DNA of 14,019 bases from Patescibacteria group bacterium (GCA_015489565.1 WFZM01000025.1:1-14019), one strand, 5' to 3'. Positions 1 to 7,725 are shown, counted from the first letter of the stretch. Notes: generated by a model from the letters alone, not told the origin. Made by a program: numbers and translations.

Positions 1-166
1 TGCACTGCCCGTGTGCATCTACGGTCTGTGGTGTAGAGGTGATTCTGTACCCTTCAAGTAAAGTGTTTATAGCTATCGTAAGCACAGGTAGCGCCGACAG
101 TACCAACAGCGCAGATAAAAGCTTTAATGCCAATGACCTTTTTATCTTGAACTTACTTAGCATCAT
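1..166 (-). CDS. Exported protein of unknown function, N-terminal 55 codons only (cut by window edge)
   Basis: The minus strand opens with two consecutive ATG codons (166-164 and 163-161) and stays open to the window edge. The visible residues are a basic start (KFKIKR), a hydrophobic segment at about residues 12-35 (LALKLLSALL, then LPVLTIAI), then a polar part ending TVDAHGQC. This fits a Sec signal peptide or a signal anchor. The start overlaps the last 14 nt of the upstream giant surface-protein gene in another frame, which suggests an operon with coupled translation. There is no clear Shine-Dalgarno, as elsewhere in this window. I do not recognise the family. Because it is exported and linked to a surface protein, I infer another envelope or surface protein. 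It is too short here for a functional call. Confidence 0.6.
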   Translation of the reverse strand, partial: MMLSKFKIKRSLALKLLSALLVLSALPVLTIAINTLLEGYRITSTPQTVDAHGQC

Positions 167-3100
167 TTTGAAGTTTTAGCTTTAATTCTTTGATCTCTTG
201 CCTTTGTATTTCAAGCTCTTTCTTTAGAGTCCTTAGCTCCTCATCGTGTTTCTTTTGTGTAAATATTATATCAGCTATTGTATTCTTTATATCTGATATT
301 TCATTATACAATTCCTTAACCGCCTCTATAAGAGGAGCCACGAGGTTGGCATAGAGTACCGACTTTAGGCCTGTATTCTTGTCTGTTTTTACAAGGTACG
401 GAGCAACTTTCTCCACCTCTTGCGCTATAAGACCTGCGGACTTTTCATTGGAGTCTTTCCAGCTAAATTCTACTCCGCGCAGCTTCTTTATTAAGTCTAG
501 ACCTTGGATAGTCTTTATATCCTTTTTAAGTCTGCGGTCAGAGCTATAGTAGAAAGCGGTAGCTTTCACGTTTCCGTTAACTTCCAGTTTTTCCGATGGG
601 TTGGTGGTACCAATACCCACATTATCCCCCGTCTGAGTAAGGTAGGTTGATGTACCGCTGTCCGTCCACAAAGATGGGTTGTATAGACTGCCGTTTTTGT
701 AGAGATCGCCGGTGAAGTTTATGTCTCCTGTGACGTCAAGTTTGTATGCGGGATTAGTGTTAGCTATACCAATATTACCGTTTTTAACTATCATACGCAC
801 AGCGCCGTTGGTCTGTAAGCGTATTGCGCCATTAGGATTATTTGTAGCATCATTAAATATCCTTAAATCATTTTGGTAGGCATCAATATGCCAGCCGGTG
901 TTGCCATTGTATAGATCTAAATCAAGCTGCCCCCCTTCTGAAGTAGTGTTTAGCCTTCTTAGCCTCAAAAGACCGTTCAGGTCCAGCTTAGCCAAAGGGT
1001 TTGCTATGCCTACACCCAAGTTACCGGATGAAGTTAGGCGCATTTTTTCGCTGTTATTTATAAGCCAGCGAGTGTAGTTATCCTTGTTGTGTTGTATTGC
1101 CCACTGACCATCTCCATCCAGAAGACCTATATTATCCCCTTGAGAGCCGTGCAAGCTACCATAGACATCGTTGTCATCGTCTCTTAAAGTAATTCTTGAA
1201 GCCGTATCATGACTGGAGTCAAAATAGAAAGTGGCATTATCATCTCCATAGATGGATTGTTTATTGTTTCCTGTTTGGTCTCCGAAGATGAGGGTTCTTC
1301 CGCTTGAAATTCTTAAATTACCGTTTACATCAAGCGCTGTAGTATCGGCTGTATTTGGGAAGTCCCCGACGCCTACAGAGCCACCAAATGGGTTGATGGC
1401 AAAATTATTTGCAGCCCCATTGTCTGAAGCTTGCATCTCGTTTGCATCTATGCGAAGCTTTGCTCCGGTGCTTGCGCCGGTGTTGTCTTGCAGAAGAATT
1501 CCCCCTCCGCTGTTAGCGCCATCTATGTCGCCAACGCCCGTTACTGTAAATTTGTTGCTAGGCGAAGGAGTGGCTATACCTACGCGACCGGAAGAGTCTA
1601 TGTGCAGTCTTTCGCTGTTGTTTGTCCAAAGCTCAAGTTGACCGTCGCCATCTTGACGAATACCTGTGTCATTATCTCCTAGGGCTATAGATTTGCCGTT
1701 ATTGAAAGTATTAACACCCGGACGTACATTCACACCCAAACTGCTACCAAAGCGTACCCCGCCGGCATACTCACCTCCATAGTTTATATACAAATAGTCT
1801 CCGGAATCTTCATCCAAGCCCAAAAGAGCCAAGTTTCTGTTGTCCCCGCTTGTTGCACTACCTCCTTGAAGCCATACGTCATAGAGACTGCTTTCCGTAT
1901 CTATTCGTACTTGCCCGGAGTTGCTTAGTTTTATACCTCCGTTCCCTGCGTCTCCGTTTATCCAGAAACCACTCATTTGCAAATTTTTAGTAGCTATATG
2001 ATTGCCCAAGTTGTCTCCTGTAACACCCGTTACTACATTATATATTTGCGAAGCGGTACTACAGTTAGAGCCGTTTCTGTCACAGTAAGCGTCGGCTTCT
2101 ATATTGCCGGCCACTTCAAGCTTAGAGCTGGGGTTGCTCAATCCCAAACCTACGCGTCCGGTCTCTGCCACCACCAAGGTGTTGCCAGGAGCATCCATAT
2201 CAAAGGTAACCGGGTTTGCCTCCCATGAGCCGTAGTTGTTTCCGTACCTTCCAAATCTTAACTGATTGGACGCGTTACCCATACCATGGATGCGCAATGT
2301 CTTGGTAGCCGGTGCTGAATACATCCAAATACTATTCCAGCCTGAGGTAGTATTGGTTCCCATTCTTATGTCCGGGTTGTCCCCTGTTATGAATCTAAAA
2401 GATAAGTCTCCGTTTGTATCTCTTATGTAAAAGTTGTCATCTACAGTTAGGTATGGATTGCCGTTATATCTATACAACGCCCCATCCAAATTAATATGCC
2501 CGGACCTGCTTGTATTAAATATTATTCCGTTGCTGATTCTTGCTGTGCCGTTTACGTCTAGCTTATAAGCTGGGGAAGTGGTACCAATACCAACATTGCC
2601 TTGAGGTATTATGGTTCCTCCCGGGAAGTCTCCGCCGTAGTTAATGTAGAGTTTGGAGCTAGCTTTTGTGCCGGAGCCTATGTGGACAAGGGCGCGACCT
2701 GCGCTTGTGCCTGCGCCACCTCGAGAAGAGTTCCAGAGTCTAAAGTCTGTGCCTGTTGTAAATATGTTACCGCGCACATCTAACTTTTCGGTAGGGCTCG
2801 TAGTCCCAATACCCACATTATCCCCCGTCTGAGTAAGGTAGGTTGATGTACCGCTGTCCGTCCACAAAGATGGGTTGTATAGACTGCCGTTTTTGTAGAG
2901 ATCGCCGGTGAAGTTTATGTCTCCTGCGACATCTAATTTATAAAGTGGATTGCTGAGCCCAAATCCTACATTCCCATCACCACGTATCGCAAGAGCTTCT
3001 TGCCATGTTATACCTGTCCCGGATGCACCACTTGTTGCTGTTTGTATCTGATATACTCCGCTGCCCGGATTATACATTTCGTGATACGCATATCCATTTG

Positions 3101-4904
3101 TCTGGCGTGTTGGTGAAGTCCCACCGTCGGAGTTGATGTATATATGGAAGTTACCGGTACCATCATTACGAGTTATTCGGTATTTGGTATCTACTGCTGC
3201 AGCAGTATCTGAAGTGTTATCGAACCAATAGTCAAGAGTGTTTCCGTTTATTTTGACAGTACCGGCCACGTCAAGTTTAGCTTGTGGTGAAATGGTACCC
3301 AAACCTAAATTACCGGCTGCATTGACCTTAAGAGCCACCGTATCAGGTAGTCCGTCCAAGTTAGAATCCGTACTTATATAAAACCCATCGTTTGAATCAT
3401 TGGCCGGGATTTCAAAACCGACATGAAAGGCCCCGGACCCATCTCCGCTAGTGCTTAAAATGGATGCTGTAGTGGACCCCCCTACAGTAACTTGTGGAGT
3501 ACCTGTCTTTATTATAAGGTCGGCTGTGGACCCGGCTCCTATTCTGGCACTGCCCTGAACTTGCAATGTGTTAGATGGGCTTACAACTCCCCCTATCCCA
3601 ACGTTGCCTGTTTCTGTTATTCTGAGCAACTCTCCGTTGTTGTCATCCCAAAACCTAAAGCCTTGATTACCTCCCAGGAAAATAGTATGAGGATCTGTTT
3701 GAGTTCCGTCAAGACGAATTTTGTCATTTGTTGCAGTGGAAATATGCAGTTTGGCAAGTGGTGTATTTGTTCCTATACCAACATTACCTGTTACCGCAGT
3801 GTATATATTATTAGTATCTATAACCCAGTCTTGGTCGCCAGAATTAGCCGACATGTCTGTCCAGCTAGCCCCATCACAGTACTCTAAGCTGGAATTAGTG
3901 CTGTTATACCTTATAGTACCCTCCTTGCTTGCGGTACATGTAGCTGTATCTGAGCCTATCTTAACTCCACCGGCCACGTCAAGCTTTGATTGAGGGGCAG
4001 TGGTGCCAATACCTACATTACCATTAACTCCGGAATAAAGATTGTTATTTAGAATTATCCAGTCAAGATCTGCAGTGCTTGAGCCTGCAGACCCTGTCCC
4101 TGTGCCGGTTTGCGCCCCTACATAACCTCGCAAAGTCACTGTAACTGCCGCATTGTTTTCTCCCCAAAGCTGCAATTTGCCATCGTCACCTGTTGGTACT
4201 ACTACCTCATTACACATGCCATTGCCGGGGGTAGCTGTGTTTGCATTACCCATTGCATTCCACTGTCTCCAGTCGGAAGTCTCTCCGTTTGGCCTGAAAG
4301 ATACATAAGGATTATCTGTCCCACTTGAGCAAACCTCAAGGCTAAGAAGCGTAGCTCTGGCACCGACTATGGAACTAAGGTCTATTGTCTCCCATGCGCT
4401 ATTGCTTGGTGTTTGAGCATAAATTACCGTATCGGCAGATATCCATCCGGAGTTTATATTTAAAGCTCCGGTATTTCCGGTATCTACGATAACACTCCAT
4501 TCAGAGCCATTACAAATCTCTAGACGCTTCAAGTTACTGTTATATTTTATGAAGCCTGTGGTAGTTGCTGTACAAGTTGCCCCATCGTCGCCCAATCGCA
4601 AAGGTCCGGATATGTCTAATTTGGCCTGTGGTGTGCTGGTGCCCACTCCCACGTTACCTTCCGTATAGTAAAGATTATTTCCTGTGCGCTTAAAGAGACT
4701 GTAGAGATAGTCCATGTTAGCCTTTAGTTTGACTGAGTTTATGGTTTCTCCTGTTATGACCCAGGAAGTGCCCTGCCAAGTAGCGTAGCTAACACTGCTT
4801 GCCAAAAGTAGCGCAAGGGTCAAGACCTTGACTGAATTTAAAGAAGGTTTGACTTTTTTTAAAAAGCGCAAGGTTTTAAAATACTTGCTTTTTTTAGAAT
4901 TCAT
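153..4904 (-). CDS. Giant exported repeat protein with C-terminal Peptidase_S74 intramolecular chaperone domain
   Basis: This 1583-residue protein has a Sec-type signal peptide (hydrophobic core about 26-37, likely cut after A41). Next is a short module (residues 47-70, VITGETINSVKLKANMDYLY) resembling N-terminal modules of fibre-like proteins. About 14-15 copies of a GNVGIGTTxPxxKLDVxG motif follow, the last just before the C-terminal domain. Two modules carry a cysteine pair exactly 20 residues apart (C111/C131, C323/C343). From about residue 1452 the protein matches the Peptidase_S74 chaperone of phage tailspikes and endosialidases: SDRRLKK supplies the expected catalytic Ser1455 and Lys1460, followed by GLIAQEVEKVAP. 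Residues about 1530-1583 are a charged coiled coil. In that family the domain trimerises the fibre and then cuts itself off before the Ser. I infer a trimeric surface fibre or adhesin. The chosen ATG has a -10-like box 6 nt upstream. The ligand is unknown. Confidence 0.88.
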   Translation of the reverse strand: MNSKKSKYFKTLRFLKKVKPSLNSVKVLTLALLLASSVSYATWQGTSWVITGETINSVKLKANMDYLYSLFKRTGNNLYYTEGNVGVGTSTPQAKLDISGPLRLGDDGATCTATTTGFIKYNSNLKRLEICNGSEWSVIVDTGNTGALNINSGWISADTVIYAQTPSNSAWETIDLSSIVGARATLLSLEVCSSGTDNPYVSFRPNGETSDWRQWNAMGNANTATPGNGMCNEVVVPTGDDGKLQLWGENNAAVTVTLRGYVGAQTGTGTGSAGSSTADLDWIILNNNLYSGVNGNVGIGTTAPQSKLDVAGGVKIGSDTATCTASKEGTIRYNSTNSSLEYCDGASWTDMSANSGDQDWVIDTNNIYTAVTGNVGIGTNTPLAKLHISTATNDKIRLDGTQTDPHTIFLGGNQGFRFWDDNNGELLRITETGNVGIGGVVSPSNTLQVQGSARIGAGSTADLIIKTGTPQVTVGGSTTASILSTSGDGSGAFHVGFEIPANDSNDGFYISTDSNLDGLPDTVALKVNAAGNLGLGTISPQAKLDVAGTVKINGNTLDYWFDNTSDTAAAVDTKYRITRNDGTGNFHIYINSDGGTSPTRQTNGYAYHEMYNPGSGVYQIQTATSGASGTGITWQEALAIRGDGNVGFGLSNPLYKLDVAGDINFTGDLYKNGSLYNPSLWTDSGTSTYLTQTGDNVGIGTTSPTEKLDVRGNIFTTGTDFRLWNSSRGGAGTSAGRALVHIGSGTKASSKLYINYGGDFPGGTIIPQGNVGIGTTSPAYKLDVNGTARISNGIIFNTSRSGHINLDGALYRYNGNPYLTVDDNFYIRDTNGDLSFRFITGDNPDIRMGTNTTSGWNSIWMYSAPATKTLRIHGMGNASNQLRFGRYGNNYGSWEANPVTFDMDAPGNTLVVAETGRVGLGLSNPSSKLEVAGNIEADAYCDRNGSNCSTASQIYNVVTGVTGDNLGNHIATKNLQMSGFWINGDAGNGGIKLSNSGQVRIDTESSLYDVWLQGGSATSGDNRNLALLGLDEDSGDYLYINYGGEYAGGVRFGSSLGVNVRPGVNTFNNGKSIALGDNDTGIRQDGDGQLELWTNNSERLHIDSSGRVGIATPSPSNKFTVTGVGDIDGANSGGGILLQDNTGASTGAKLRIDANEMQASDNGAANNFAINPFGGSVGVGDFPNTADTTALDVNGNLRISSGRTLIFGDQTGNNKQSIYGDDNATFYFDSSHDTASRITLRDDDNDVYGSLHGSQGDNIGLLDGDGQWAIQHNKDNYTRWLINNSEKMRLTSSGNLGVGIANPLAKLDLNGLLRLRRLNTTSEGGQLDLDLYNGNTGWHIDAYQNDLRIFNDATNNPNGAIRLQTNGAVRMIVKNGNIGIANTNPAYKLDVTGDINFTGDLYKNGSLYNPSLWTDSGTSTYLTQTGDNVGIGTTNPSEKLEVNGNVKATAFYYSSDRRLKKDIKTIQGLDLIKKLRGVEFSWKDSNEKSAGLIAQEVEKVAPYLVKTDKNTGLKSVLYANLVAPLIEAVKELYNEISDIKNTIADIIFTQKKHDEELRTLKKELEIQRQEIKELKLKLQNDAK
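610..730. repeat. 121-bp perfect direct repeat, copy 1
   Basis: This stretch is identical base for base to 2806-2926, on the same strand. Both copies lie inside the giant surface-protein gene and in the same reading frame. It encodes roughly residues 1392-1432, covering the INFTGDLYKNG, NPSLWTDSGT and TGDNVGIGTT segments. Sequence on both sides differs between copies, so the identity has sharp edges. Confidence 0.95.
2806..2926. repeat. 121-bp perfect direct repeat, copy 2
   Basis: Second copy of the repeat at 610-730, encoding roughly residues 660-700 of the giant surface protein. The offset between copies is 2196 bp, a multiple of three (732 codons). Recombination between them would therefore remove 732 codons without breaking the frame. 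Confidence 0.95.
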
Positions 4905-4910
4905 GGGCTT

Positions 4911-4916
4911 ATTTTA
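4911..4916 (-). promoter_or_regulatory. -10 element of the giant surface-protein gene, next to the ATG
   Basis: On the minus strand TAAAAT (one mismatch to TATAAT) lies 6 nt before the ATG at 4904, so transcription would be expected to begin at or next to the start codon. I see no good -35 box, so confidence is moderate. Confidence 0.45.
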
Positions 4917-5075
4917 GCGTTTTTTTCTAAGAAAATAAAATTAAGGCTGTGGATAACTCACTCCCACCACTTTGCACAGTAATTTTAAAATACCAATGAT
5001 AGATTTGCGCTCGATATATTTTCCGTTGCTTGTATTATTTACGGCGTAAAGTGGTGGGGGTTTATAATCATTATA

Positions 5076-5108
5076 AAACAGTGTTCGCGCTTCGTGCGAA
5101 CACTGTTT
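5076..5108 (-). terminator. Hairpin terminator after the pilin gene run
   Basis: Perfect 13-bp stem (5076-5088 pairs with 5096-5108) around a 7-nt loop containing CTTCG. It lies about 40 nt past the stop of the PilX-like gene. On the minus strand the stem ends in TTT and runs on into TATAATGATT, a weak U tract. On the plus strand the flank is also T/A rich, but no plus-strand gene ends there. A rho-independent terminator for the minus-strand pilin genes is the best reading. Confidence 0.65.
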
Positions 5109-5145
5109 ATTATATTTTAGTTATTATCTATTATCTATTATTTAT

Positions 5146-6594
5146 TTAGTCTTCCCTCCACTTTACAAAAATTTGATTTTCAGAAAGAGACGGCGTAAAC
5201 GGTGGCGGATCTGTGCGTAAGAATCTATCGTACGAGTTTATGCGATTAGCATATCCGGAGCAAAAATACCCCGTCCAGCCACAACTCCAAGCCGTCCCCA
5301 CCCTTTCTTTTGATACAACTGAACCATTTATTGTAAGAGAATTTCTTTTGTTGTTACTGTAGTAGCTCCGTCCGAAGGAGCCTTCTTGTGCTACAAAAAT
5401 TCCATTAAGAGTCATGTTATTTGGCGAATACTCTGGTATCAGAATATAGCTTTGCGCAACCAAGGTCAGACCGTCTGAACCATCGGCATCATTATATAAA
5501 ATATTATCTTCCAAAACTATCTCGGGCTTATAAGATCCGCTACTGCGCGCAGCTATAACAAAAACTTTCCCTTCTACCGTACCTTTTACCCAAAGTTTTT
5601 CTTCAGAGTAGATAAGAGAGCAAGAGGAAGGTACACTGTAGTTACCCATAAAAGTCTTAGATCTTATGCGATTTCTCTCACGTCTCCAGCCGTAGTCCCA
5701 ATAATAATCATATTCATATTCATTTCTTTTTCCCCAGTACCAGTATGATCTAGTTACTTTGTATATATCCACCGTACCATTATCTTTAAAAATAAGCTCG
5801 TAACCTTTGCGATCACTCCCGCTCGCTCCTGTAAAACGCGACAAATATATTCCGCCCTGATTTTGAGCCAAATCCTTTAGCTCTGTTAAGTTTGAACTAA
5901 AATTTATAAATGGCAACTCCTCTGTCGGGTACTTCCACAGCGCACTACCTGGCCCCGAGCCAAAGATGCCCGGTTTGTATTGACCTGGAGAACAACCAAA
6001 TGAGCCATCACACCACCAAGTACTTTTAGCGCTTGTCACCAAGGAGTTGTTTGTTCCGTCCATGCGTATACCACCATTTGAGTGATAAGGACCCACTATA
6101 TTGCGAGTATCCCCGGCCCATACGTTACTGTCTATTATATAAGAGAAGCGCGCAACAGACGGTTTTGCAAGTTTGGCAAAGAGAGTTCTTTTAAATACAT
6201 TACCCTTTTCATCTTGTGCTGTCCCGGTGGAATATATATCCATTGAAATGAGCTTTCCGCATTGTAGATGTGGCGTTATATCTATAGTAAAGGTCCCTAA
6301 ATCTTGTCCACTCTCAGGGTCTTTTACAGTATGTGTATAGGGTCCGGCAGTCCCGGTGCCGTCTTGGTAATCTTCAGGAAACCGAGAAGCAAACCATTCT
6401 GCATACTCAAGTCCGGATTCTGCCAAGTCTAGAGCATTTTGCCGTAGCATCTTGGCTTTTACCAGCTTGTGTTGAGCTATACTAAGATTGATGACTCCGC
6501 TTATTATCAAGGCAAATATCGCAGAAAATACCACCATGGATATACTTGCTATTGCTACATTGTTTCTTTTTTTCTTACCATTTATCATAGGCAT
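5146..6594 (-). CDS. PilX-like type IV pilus accessory (minor pilin-like) protein with large extracellular domain
   Basis: The protein has 482 residues. A short basic N-terminus (GKKKRNN) precedes one membrane helix at about 13-40. ALDLAESGLEYAEW (54-67) follows, matching the pattern after the helix in PilX-type proteins. There is no canonical GFxxxE prepilin site, so processing by prepilin peptidase is uncertain. The rest looks like an extracellular beta-rich domain, with INGSVVSKERVG near 422-433 and a C-terminal LRTDPPPFTP. This layout is, as I recall, common in PilX-like proteins of Patescibacteria. Cysteines C195/C201 and C438/C445 could form disulfides. Residues 284-303 are very rich in Tyr and Trp (11 of 20). 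The start overlaps the upstream prepilin gene by 20 nt; an in-frame ATG two codons downstream is an alternative. Role inferred: pilus tip or assembly factor. Confidence 0.75.
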   Translation of the reverse strand: MPMINGKKKRNNVAIASISMVVFSAIFALIISGVINLSIAQHKLVKAKMLRQNALDLAESGLEYAEWFASRFPEDYQDGTGTAGPYTHTVKDPESGQDLGTFTIDITPHLQCGKLISMDIYSTGTAQDEKGNVFKRTLFAKLAKPSVARFSYIIDSNVWAGDTRNIVGPYHSNGGIRMDGTNNSLVTSAKSTWWCDGSFGCSPGQYKPGIFGSGPGSALWKYPTEELPFINFSSNLTELKDLAQNQGGIYLSRFTGASGSDRKGYELIFKDNGTVDIYKVTRSYWYWGKRNEYEYDYYWDYGWRRERNRIRSKTFMGNYSVPSSCSLIYSEEKLWVKGTVEGKVFVIAARSSGSYKPEIVLEDNILYNDADGSDGLTLVAQSYILIPEYSPNNMTLNGIFVAQEGSFGRSYYSNNKRNSLTINGSVVSKERVGTAWSCGWTGYFCSGYANRINSYDRFLRTDPPPFTPSLSENQIFVKWRED

Positions 6595-7195
6595 TGGTTA
6601 TGTTACGTAAAGTCGCACTGGTGTTAAAATCAAAGTATTCAGGCGGACGGGCAGGGTCTTTATCTATAAGCAATCGTATATCTACCGTGCGTAAGTCAAG
6701 AACTTTACTCAAATCTGTTATCTCATTAGCGCTGGAATCTAGGTATTTAAATATGGGTATTGAGTAAGTCTGATTACGAATAGTCCATGCTATGGTATTG
6801 ACCGTCTCATCATCGGTATTATATGTTGCCGGAGTGCCGCTTGATTTTGTAACACCTCTTTTGAGCCACTGATTTTCCAAAAAATAACGAACCCTCTCTA
6901 TTTTTCCGTCATTATCTATATCCGAGAAGAAAATAAATTCATTCGGATCCATGGACAAAACAGGATAAGCCCCATCGTCTGCATAAGAGGCCTCGCGTAT
7001 GTCATTGACTAGGTTTTCCAATACAACTCTTGTTTCCGAGTTGGCGGATTGTAAAGCCAAAGAGTAGCCATGGGTTCTGTACACTGTCACCAAAAGACTT
7101 GAAATTGCTCCAAGGACCAAGCTAAAAACTCCGATATAAACCACCGACTCAACTGCCGTAAAGGCTTTGTTTTTTATTTTTTTAAAATGGCGCAT
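6575..7195 (-). CDS. Class III prepilin, PilW/PulJ-like minor pilin
   Basis: The protein has 206 residues. The basic leader MRHFKKIKNKA is followed by the methylation motif FTAVESVVYIGVFSLVL, giving a prepilin peptidase site between A11 and F12, with Glu at +5 (E16). The -1 residue is Ala instead of the usual Gly. The hydrophobic helix runs to about residue 37. An extracellular domain follows, including ETRVVLENLVNDIREA (54-69), typical of the PilW/PulJ group of minor pseudopilins, and an acidic loop FSDIDNDGKIERVRYFL. Its start overlaps the end of the preceding PilV-like gene by 14 nt, and its end overlaps the PilX-like gene by 20 nt, so the three are very likely co-translated. Minor pilins of this kind prime pilus assembly. 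The subfamily name is tentative. Confidence 0.8.
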   Translation of the reverse strand: MRHFKKIKNKAFTAVESVVYIGVFSLVLGAISSLLVTVYRTHGYSLALQSANSETRVVLENLVNDIREASYADDGAYPVLSMDPNEFIFFSDIDNDGKIERVRYFLENQWLKRGVTKSSGTPATYNTDDETVNTIAWTIRNQTYSIPIFKYLDSSANEITDLSKVLDLRTVDIRLLIDKDPARPPEYFDFNTSATLRNITNAYDKW

Positions 7196-7649
7196 AAAAA
7201 TATGAGAATCTACTAAAGCTATACTGCTTCCCGCGAGAAGTCCAGGTGATAATTATTTTATATACTTTAAGGTCGTGAGTATTCCCGTCTGTATCTGAGG
7301 CTCCGGTACCGTCTTTTGGGTCATCTCTCCAGAATACTTTGTTCACGATATGATAACTCGTGCCGGAAAGGACTTCGTCATCACTTGCCGGCAATACGCC
7401 CGAAGGGTCTGAGCCTTGTACACCCAAGTCTGTCCATTTCAATGCTTTGGCTTTCTCAATGTATCTGTCACCTATTGCCATGGCACCTATTCTGGCTTTG
7501 TTTACAGCCAGTACCTTATTGTTGTAATCCAGGCTCTTTAAAAACGCAGTCCCCAAAAGAGAAAACAGAGCGACAGCAAGTACAAGCTCTATCATGGACA
7601 GGGCTTTGTTTTTTGTCTTTACTGTTTTTGTGTCGTTTTTCTTTTGCAT
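7182..7649 (-). CDS. Class III prepilin, PilV/PulI-like minor pilin
   Basis: From the ATG at 7649 the protein has 155 residues. A long basic leader (MQKKNDTKTVKTKNKA) precedes LSMIELVLAVALFSLLG. This gives a prepilin peptidase cut after A16 and Glu at +5 (E21), again with Ala at -1 in place of Gly. The motif MIELVLAVALFS and the following NKARIGAMAIGDRYIEKAKAL resemble PilV/PulI-type minor pilins. I chose ATG 7649 over a TTG at 7697 because the TTG lies inside a perfect hairpin and would add only a basic extension. It sits downstream of pilC with a 76-nt gap that contains that hairpin, and it overlaps the next prepilin by 14 nt. It probably forms a minor-pilin complex with its two downstream neighbours. 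Confidence 0.8.
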   Translation of the reverse strand: MQKKNDTKTVKTKNKALSMIELVLAVALFSLLGTAFLKSLDYNNKVLAVNKARIGAMAIGDRYIEKAKALKWTDLGVQGSDPSGVLPASDDEVLSGTSYHIVNKVFWRDDPKDGTGASDTDGNTHDLKVYKIIITWTSRGKQYSFSRFSYFYAPF

Positions 7650-7687
7650 TTTCTTTTTTATTTTTACTCTTTTTACCCTTCTGTCTG

Positions 7688-7718
7688 AGGTGTGCAAAGG
7701 CGAAGCCTTTGCACACCT
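7688..7718. other. Perfect 14-bp hairpin between pilC and the minor pilins
   Basis: 7688-7701 is exactly complementary to 7705-7718, leaving a 3-nt loop (TTC on the minus strand). It sits 7 nt after the pilC stop. No T run follows on either strand, so a simple rho-independent terminator is not supported. It may be an mRNA-stabilising or processing hairpin, or a weak attenuator that lowers expression of the minor pilins. Confidence 0.7.
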
Positions 7719-7725
7719 ACTAAAA

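Larger units (their letters stand above)
4905..5145. other. Structured intergenic spacer with nested inverted repeats
   Basis: This gene-free spacer lies between the PilX-like gene and the giant surface-protein gene. It holds, left to right, the surface gene's -10 box; one DnaA-box-like 9-mer at 4948-4956 (TTATCCACA on the minus strand); an imperfect inverted repeat pair 4960-4982 and 5039-5061 (19 of 23 positions match, with an 11-bp perfect core CCCACCACTTT at 4963-4973); and two short perfect palindromes at 5038-5050 (one central base) and 5061-5077 (8-bp arms, one central base). After these come a hairpin at 5076-5108 and a 7-bp AT-rich unit repeated three times at 5122-5142. No coding potential was seen. 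It may be regulatory or a small decayed mobile element. Confidence 0.6.

Noticed and set aside
1252..4328. Several plus-strand open frames of 60-131 codons opposite the giant surface gene
   Set aside because: They are antisense to a long, well-supported repeat gene, have no family motifs, and read as low-complexity translations of the repeat's complement.
600..4660. Regularly recurring DNA motif (such as CAATACC-ACATT) resembling a CRISPR-like array
   Set aside because: It encodes the GNVGIGTT protein motif in a continuous frame, spacing is irregular and much longer than CRISPR units, and copies are degenerate.
4948..4956. Perfect DnaA-box 9-mer as a sign of a replication origin
   Set aside because: It is a single copy with no cluster of further boxes and no dnaA, dnaN or similar gene nearby; a lone 9-mer is expected by chance.
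7650..7697. TTG start at 7697 for the PilV-like prepilin
   Set aside because: The TTG lies within a perfect hairpin and gives an unusually long leader; ATG 7649 gives a normal prepilin leader.
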